From assembly GCA_017411235.1 (NCBI GenBank), contig JAFPMR010000262.1, positions 1 through 10,647 of the forward strand: 10,647 nucleotides of DNA. The letters run 5' to 3'. Position numbers and translations under genes: made by a program. Every line of letters starts with the position of its first letter. Position 1 is the first letter of the stretch. Below the pieces are notes generated by a model, which had not been told where the DNA came from, made no database searches, and saw only the letters and a list, made by a program, of their open reading frames with translations. Source of the stretch: Bacilli bacterium (GTDB taxonomy: Bacteria; Bacillota_I; Bacilli_A; RF39; UBA660). Below, one piece after another: positions 6,895 through 10,647 of the stretch.

Positions 6895-7497
6895 ATGGCA
6901 AGATACACTGGTCCAGTTTATAAGAAATCTCGTCGTTTAGGTTTCTCATTATTAGAAAATGGAAAAGAACTAGCAAAACGTCCTTATGCTCCTGGAGCAC
7001 ATGGAAATGATTCAAGACGTAAATCTAGTGAATATGGTATCCAATTAGCTGAAAAACAAAAAATCAGATTAATGTATGGTTTAAATGAAAAACAATTCCA
7101 TAGATTATTTGATAAAGCAGCTCGTATGAAAGGTCAAAATGGTTACAACTTATTATGCTTACTAGAATCTAGATTAGATAACATGGTTTATCGTTTAGGA
7201 TTAGCTAAAACTAGAAAAGCTGCTAGACAAGTTGTTAATCATGGACATATTACTGTTAATGGTGTTAAAGTTGACATCCCTTCTTACCAAGTTAAAGTTG
7301 GAGATGTAGTTGCAGTTAAAGAAAACTCTTTAGATCATGCAGCTATTAAAGAAGCTGTTGAAACAACATTAACTCGTCCAGCTTTCGTTGAATTTGATAA
7401 GAACAAAATGTGTGGTAAATTATTAAGATTACCTGATAGAAGTGAACTTAACCCAGACATTAACGAAACTCTTATCGTTGAGTACTACAATAGATAG
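6895..7497 (+). CDS. rpsD: 30S ribosomal protein S4
   Basis: Primary 16S-binding protein that nucleates assembly of the 30S 5' domain and contributes to decoding accuracy. The 200 residues are the full length for Bacilli. It begins MARYTGP, has the family block RPYAPGAHG (about 25-33), and lacks the N-terminal zinc-cysteine knuckle of some other S4 proteins. The S4 RNA-binding domain follows (about 90-155: [29 protein letters not shown]...), and it ends with the conserved [22 protein letters not shown] region. The ATG has AAAGGAG 7 bases upstream. Arginine is often CGT, unlike the AGA-rich neighbours, as expected for a highly expressed gene. It is transcribed alone, apart from the alpha operon, as usual in Firmicutes, and is preceded by a structured leader suggesting autoregulation. 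Confidence 0.99.
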   Translation: MARYTGPVYKKSRRLGFSLLENGKELAKRPYAPGAHGNDSRRKSSEYGIQLAEKQKIRLMYGLNEKQFHRLFDKAARMKGQNGYNLLCLLESRLDNMVYRLGLAKTRKAARQVVNHGHITVNGVKVDIPSYQVKVGDVVAVKENSLDHAAIKEAVETTLTRPAFVEFDKNKMCGKLLRLPDRSELNPDINETLIVEYYNR

Positions 7498-7504
7498 TAA
7501 AATA

Positions 7505-7530
7505 AAAAAGACTCTTATGAGTCTTTTTTT
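7505..7530 (+). terminator. Bidirectional terminator of rpsD and ymfH
   Basis: AAAAAGACTC (7505-7514) pairs with GAGTCTTTTT (7519-7528) around a TTAT loop, giving a 10-base-pair stem flanked by A and T runs on the two sides. It starts 8 bases after the rpsD stop and contains the ymfH stop codon (7515-7517), so it should end transcription from both directions. Confidence 0.9.
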
Positions 7531-8798
7531 ATTGGTACTAATAATACAGTACTATTATTAGTTAAATCCATCTTTTTCATAATATTGTTCATATCTTTTA
7601 AATTAATACTATTATATCTATCAAACATATCATCAATAATATGTCCATATGTAATCATTTGATAAGCCATATCAGTATTAACATATTCAATATCATCATA
7701 ATCTTTTATCATTGATGCAATATTACATCTTTTTCTTCTAACAATATCATCTTCAGTAATCTCTAGATTATTCATCTTATTCTTAATTAAATCTATAACC
7801 TTCTCTGGTTCTCTACTATCTACATTTACCTCAATAGTAATATTATCATTAAATAAATCAGCAGCAGCTCTAATAGAATTAACCAAATTCTTACTTAATA
7901 ATTCTTCTCTAAAAGTAGATATACTACCAAAATTACATCTACATAACATATTAATATAAACAAGTAATGTAGCTCTATCATATTCTTTAAATAAAGAATA
8001 TGGCATTTTATAACAAATCTTTAATTTAGGTATCTCTACATTTCCTTCAATTTCTTCATATACCTTATTAACTTCTCTTGGTTCTTCTTCTATCTTAACT
8101 ATAGGATCTCTATAATCAATAAATCTCTTTTTATTTTGATTATCTTTAATAATTCTTAATGCTTCATCTACTTCAAAATTACCAGTAATAATTAAGAACA
8201 TATTCTTTGGATGATAAAATGTTTCATAAACATTTTGTAACTCTTCTACAGAAGTATTTAAAACATCATCTACTTCTCCAGTAACTAAGTTTCTTCTCTT
8301 ATCATTTTTATATAAACATTTATTCATTCCATAATATAACTTATGACCAGGATTATTTTTGCCCATTTTTACTTCTTCAACAATAATACCTTTTTCTTTT
8401 TCAATTAAGTCTTTAGTAAAATAAGGAGTCTCTACATAATCTAATAAATGCTCTAAATTCTTTTTAAACTTACTAGTTCCCATTACTTCATAACAAGTAA
8501 AATCAAAAGTCGTAAAAGCATTTATACTAGAACCAATCTTTTTAAAATAATCATGAGCAGTATAGCCATCTTTTTCATTAAAATTAACATGTTCTAAGAA
8601 ATGAGCAACACCATCATGTACTTTATAATCTTCTCCTCTATTATTCTTAAATTCAGTATGAATAGATCCATACTTAACACTAAATGTTATATAAAAAGAA
8701 TTAACATGTTTATTAACTAACATATATACAGGAAGACCATTATCTAATACTTCATGATAAACAATTTCATCAATCCCTTTAATTCTAATTTGTTCCAT
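7515..8798 (-). CDS. ymfH: M16 family zinc peptidase, catalytic subunit (YmfH-like)
   Basis: Catalytic partner of a two-subunit M16B (pitrilysin-like) peptidase, probably cytoplasmic, as no signal peptide is seen. The inverted zinc motif HxxEH is intact as His66-Phe-Leu-Glu69-His70; the third metal ligand is most likely Glu142, with the conserved Glu135 seven residues before it (EKEKGIIVEEV). The two halves of the 427 residues fit the usual M16 tandem fold: an active N-terminal half and a C-terminal half. The C-terminal half has FREELLSKNLVNSI where families with the Arg/Tyr substrate pair have R....G.Y, so the Tyr is absent here. The ATG at 8798 has AAGGAGG just upstream, and the gene overlaps the end of ymfF by 14 bases, implying translational coupling. 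In Bacillus the ymfF-ymfH pair sits near pgsA, cinA and recA; that context is missing here. The substrate is not known. Confidence 0.93.
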   Translation of the reverse strand: MEQIRIKGIDEIVYHEVLDNGLPVYMLVNKHVNSFYITFSVKYGSIHTEFKNNRGEDYKVHDGVAHFLEHVNFNEKDGYTAHDYFKKIGSSINAFTTFDFTCYEVMGTSKFKKNLEHLLDYVETPYFTKDLIEKEKGIIVEEVKMGKNNPGHKLYYGMNKCLYKNDKRRNLVTGEVDDVLNTSVEELQNVYETFYHPKNMFLIITGNFEVDEALRIIKDNQNKKRFIDYRDPIVKIEEEPREVNKVYEEIEGNVEIPKLKICYKMPYSLFKEYDRATLLVYINMLCRCNFGSISTFREELLSKNLVNSIRAAADLFNDNITIEVNVDSREPEKVIDLIKNKMNNLEITEDDIVRRKRCNIASMIKDYDDIEYVNTDMAYQMITYGHIIDDMFDRYNSINLKDMNNIMKKMDLTNNSTVLLVPIKKDS

Positions 8799-10059
8799 TA
8801 CTACCCTCCTTACATAACATATAAACTAAATTAATCTTAATCTTCTTTGCAACTTCAATAACTTCTTTTCTAGTAACACTCTTATATTCATTTATTAACT
8901 TATTACCAGATAATAAATTATCTAAGTCATTAGCAATCTGAATATTTATTAAAGCCCAAGTAGAATCTTCTCTCATCTTAACTTGATTAATTCTAGCTTT
9001 CTTAGAACTTAATAAATCATCATCAGTAAACTTACCATTTGCCATATCTTTAATACATTGATTAACTAGCTTAACACATTTATCTTTATTCTTTTCATCA
9101 ATACCTGCTTTAACAATTAATAAAGAACTATACTTATTAATATAACTACCAATGTTATAACATAAAGAATTCTTTTCTCTTACGTTGGTATATAACTTAC
9201 TAGTTAAGTCATTGCCACCAAATATATAATTAAATATTGGTAAAACAATATCTCTTTCTCTCTTATTTAAATTATTAAGATTATAAAGCATTACAAATGA
9301 AGCTTGTTCATAATCACCATATTCAACAACTTCTTTAACTTCTTTTCTCTCTTTATTTTCAATAAACAAATTACCATAGTTATTATTTTGTTTTTTTACA
9401 ACAAAATACTTCTTTATATAACTAACAACTAGATCCATATCTACATCGCCAGCAATATAAATATCAATTACAAAATCAGTAAATAACTTTTTATAATTCT
9501 TAACTAAAGTACTAGGACTTATCTTTTCTAAATCTTCCAAATAACCTAATGGAGAATAAGAACTATGAGAATTAATATCCATATTTTCTAATGCTCTTTT
9601 CATTGCATAAGAACCAGCATACTCTCTCTCTTCTTCTATCATTGTTTTAAAATTATTAACACTGATATTATAAGAATCTAAATCAAACTTACCATCTTTA
9701 ATATTTGGATTATTTATTATTTCAAAAGGAAATGCCAATACTTCTTTTAAATACCCTTCTTCACAATATTTAGGATTTAAGAAATCATATGTAATTTCAA
9801 AATTTAATGTATTTCCTTCAATATTAGAACATGAATAAATAAAAGAACTATATAATCTTTCTAATTCAATACTAATATCTCTTCTTTTAGGATATTTTTT
9901 ACTACTTTCACATAATAACTTTCCAAGAATAACATAAGGAGAAATATCTTCTTTTTTTAATTCTTTTCTAAAATTAATAGACATTGTAGTAGTTCTATAT
10001 TTATTTATCTTAATAGCATGGATTTTATATCCATCACATTCATATACCTTACACTTCAT
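8785..10059 (-). CDS. ymfF: M16 family peptidase-like protein, non-catalytic subunit (YmfF-like)
   Basis: Partner subunit of the M16 peptidase encoded next. Its 424 residues match YmfF in length and position, but the N-terminal half has no HxxEH: the stretch where it should lie reads VILGKLLCESSKKYP, so it cannot hold the zinc. The C-terminal half keeps the M16 substrate-binding pair, Arg294 and Tyr301 in NVREKNSLCY, preceded by a GGNDLTSKLY loop typical of the family. In heterodimeric M16B enzymes such inactive subunits bind and orient the peptide while the partner cuts it. No signal peptide or membrane segment is visible. The ATG at 10059 has AAAGGA about 8 bases upstream. It is the first gene of a two-gene operon, with its promoter merged into the terminator of the upstream gene. 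Family assignment is strong; YmfF rather than another inactive M16 homologue rests on pairing and length. Confidence 0.9.
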   Translation of the reverse strand: MKCKVYECDGYKIHAIKINKYRTTTMSINFRKELKKEDISPYVILGKLLCESSKKYPKRRDISIELERLYSSFIYSCSNIEGNTLNFEITYDFLNPKYCEEGYLKEVLAFPFEIINNPNIKDGKFDLDSYNISVNNFKTMIEEEREYAGSYAMKRALENMDINSHSSYSPLGYLEDLEKISPSTLVKNYKKLFTDFVIDIYIAGDVDMDLVVSYIKKYFVVKKQNNNYGNLFIENKERKEVKEVVEYGDYEQASFVMLYNLNNLNKRERDIVLPIFNYIFGGNDLTSKLYTNVREKNSLCYNIGSYINKYSSLLIVKAGIDEKNKDKCVKLVNQCIKDMANGKFTDDDLLSSKKARINQVKMREDSTWALINIQIANDLDNLLSGNKLINEYKSVTRKEVIEVAKKIKINLVYMLCKEGSNGTN

Positions 10060-10085
10060 CTTGATCTTCCTTTCATGTCTTAACT

Positions 10086-10114
10086 ATTATATCAAATAAA
10101 AAGAGGTTTCTAAA
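10086..10114 (-). promoter_or_regulatory. Promoter of the ymfF-ymfH operon, inside the upstream terminator
   Basis: On the minus strand TGATATAAT is an extended -10 (hexamer TATAAT at 10086-10091, TG at 10093-10094). Exactly 17 bases upstream, TTTAGA (10109-10114) is a 4-of-6 match to the -35 and lies in the arm and loop of the terminator hairpin of the previous gene. Transcription should start near 10079, giving a leader of about 20 bases. Confidence 0.6.
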
Positions 10115-10119
10115 CCTCT
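10094..10119 (-). terminator. Terminator of the repeat-protein gene
   Basis: AGAGGTTT (10102-10109) and AAACCTCT (10112-10119) form an 8-base inverted repeat, realistically a stem of about 7 pairs with a 4-base loop. On the minus strand TTTTTATTT follows the stem. It overlaps the stop codon of the upstream gene and separates it from the ymfF operon. Confidence 0.8.
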
Positions 10120-10647
10120 ATTTACCTTCATAATTAACTGGTGAACTAGCAATTCTAGAAATATCATCTGCAATCTTAACAGATTTACCAGTATATCTAT
10201 ATAAGTCTCCTCTAGCTTTAGTTGTAGAATAATCTTTAACTAAGTAAATTAAATTATCCTTAATATATTCATATGTATGTACTTTAGAATCAATTAATTT
10301 ACTCTTTCCACCCTTAGTATAACGAAGTTCTCCAGAATCTCCAAAACTCTTAATATAGTAAATCTTAGTTCCGTTCTTGTTAACTTTTAGTGTACTAGAT
10401 CCAACATTTTCATCAATCTTCTTAGATTTACCACCCTTAGCAATATATAGATTACCACTATAATAATCATCTATATTAGTAACATAAGCAAATCCTTTTT
10501 TGTATTCATATAAATAACCAAATACATCACTAGATACAGTTAACTTTCTAGATATCTTAGCTCCGCTAATCTTAGCATATTTTAACTTGCTTTCACTAGT
10601 TAAATAGTAAATCTCATTATCAACTAGTTTAACTGACTTAATACCTG
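10118..10647 (-). CDS. Beta-propeller-like repeat protein, C-terminal 175 residues (partial)
   Basis: The start lies outside the window; what remains ends at a TAG (10118-10120). The frame is open throughout and shows imperfect repeats of about 40-50 residues. Each has a pattern like '.. L.Y.KGGKSK.ID..V......NGTKIYYIK', with GGKSKKID and GGKSKLID as near-identical copies about 34 residues apart, and a third, decayed copy TGKSVKIADD near the end. Alternating NxIYYL/IYYIK/LIYLVK strands suggest beta-propeller blades (TolB- or DUF5050-like), often found in the extracellular part of Firmicutes membrane proteins. No cysteines are present in the visible part, which is consistent with export. Without the N-terminus I cannot tell whether it has a signal peptide, a membrane anchor or an intracellular domain. 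The function is unknown. Confidence 0.8.
   Translation of the reverse strand, partial: GIKSVKLVDNEIYYLTSESKLKYAKISGAKISRKLTVSSDVFGYLYEYKKGFAYVTNIDDYYSGNLYIAKGGKSKKIDENVGSSTLKVNKNGTKIYYIKSFGDSGELRYTKGGKSKLIDSKVHTYEYIKDNLIYLVKDYSTTKARGDLYRYTGKSVKIADDISRIASSPVNYEGK

Noticed and set aside
1177..10059. Alternative genetic code with TGA as tryptophan
   Set aside because: No TGA stops are seen, but the tryptophan codons I checked are TGG and all genes stay open under the standard code, so the absence of TGA stops in seven genes is best explained by AT bias and chance.
1..10647. CRISPR array, tRNA or rRNA genes, insertion sequences, phage genes
   Set aside because: No spaced direct repeats, cloverleaf or rRNA-like stretch, transposase or terminal inverted repeats were seen; the intergenic spaces are short and explained by promoters, terminators and the rpsD leader.

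Overview
The window looks like chromosomal DNA from a very AT-rich, low-GC member of the Bacilli, probably an uncultured, host-associated, Mollicutes-related lineage. The evidence is a genuine EzrA (a Firmicutes cell-division protein), an S4 of the zinc-free Bacilli type, a YmfF/YmfH-type M16 peptidase pair, strong AGGAGG-type ribosome binding sites and TATAAT promoters. The standard code is in use: the tryptophan codons I checked are TGG, and the genes stay open without reading TGA as sense. All seven visible stop codons are TAA or TAG. The exact lineage cannot be fixed from this window.

Layout, left to right. (1) 1-1111, minus: a NifS/IscS-type cysteine desulfurase, lacking only its last residues at the window edge. 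(2) 1177-2901, minus: ezrA, followed by a strong terminator, after which the desulfurase has its own promoter. (3) 3042-3392, plus: an unrecognised basic 116-residue protein. (4) 3409-6621, minus: a 1070-residue exported surface protein with a sortase-signal-like C-terminus, converging on gene 3 through a shared bidirectional terminator. (5) 6622-6894: a divergent control region holding the surface-protein promoter, the rpsD promoter and a structured rpsD leader that looks like an S4 autoregulatory element. (6) 6895-7497, plus: rpsD. (7) 7515-10059, minus: a two-gene operon, ymfF then ymfH, overlapping by 14 bases and converging on rpsD through another bidirectional terminator. (8) 10118 to the window end, minus: the C-terminal part of a beta-propeller-like repeat protein.

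How the parts fit. Cysteine desulfurase, ezrA and rpsD lie in the same general neighbourhood in Bacillus subtilis (from memory), so the housekeeping frame looks ancestral, with the surface protein and the 116-residue gene lying between ezrA and rpsD. Almost every gene is its own transcription unit with a compact promoter and its own terminator; only ymfF-ymfH is clearly co-transcribed. The M16 pair divides the work: the zinc site is in YmfH, while an Arg/Tyr substrate-binding pair is visible only in YmfF. I see no clear new multi-gene system. The most interesting items are the rpsD leader architecture, the large surface protein with its doubled SPxT motif, and the promoter embedded in a terminator ahead of ymfF. 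There are no gene-free stretches longer than 300 bases.
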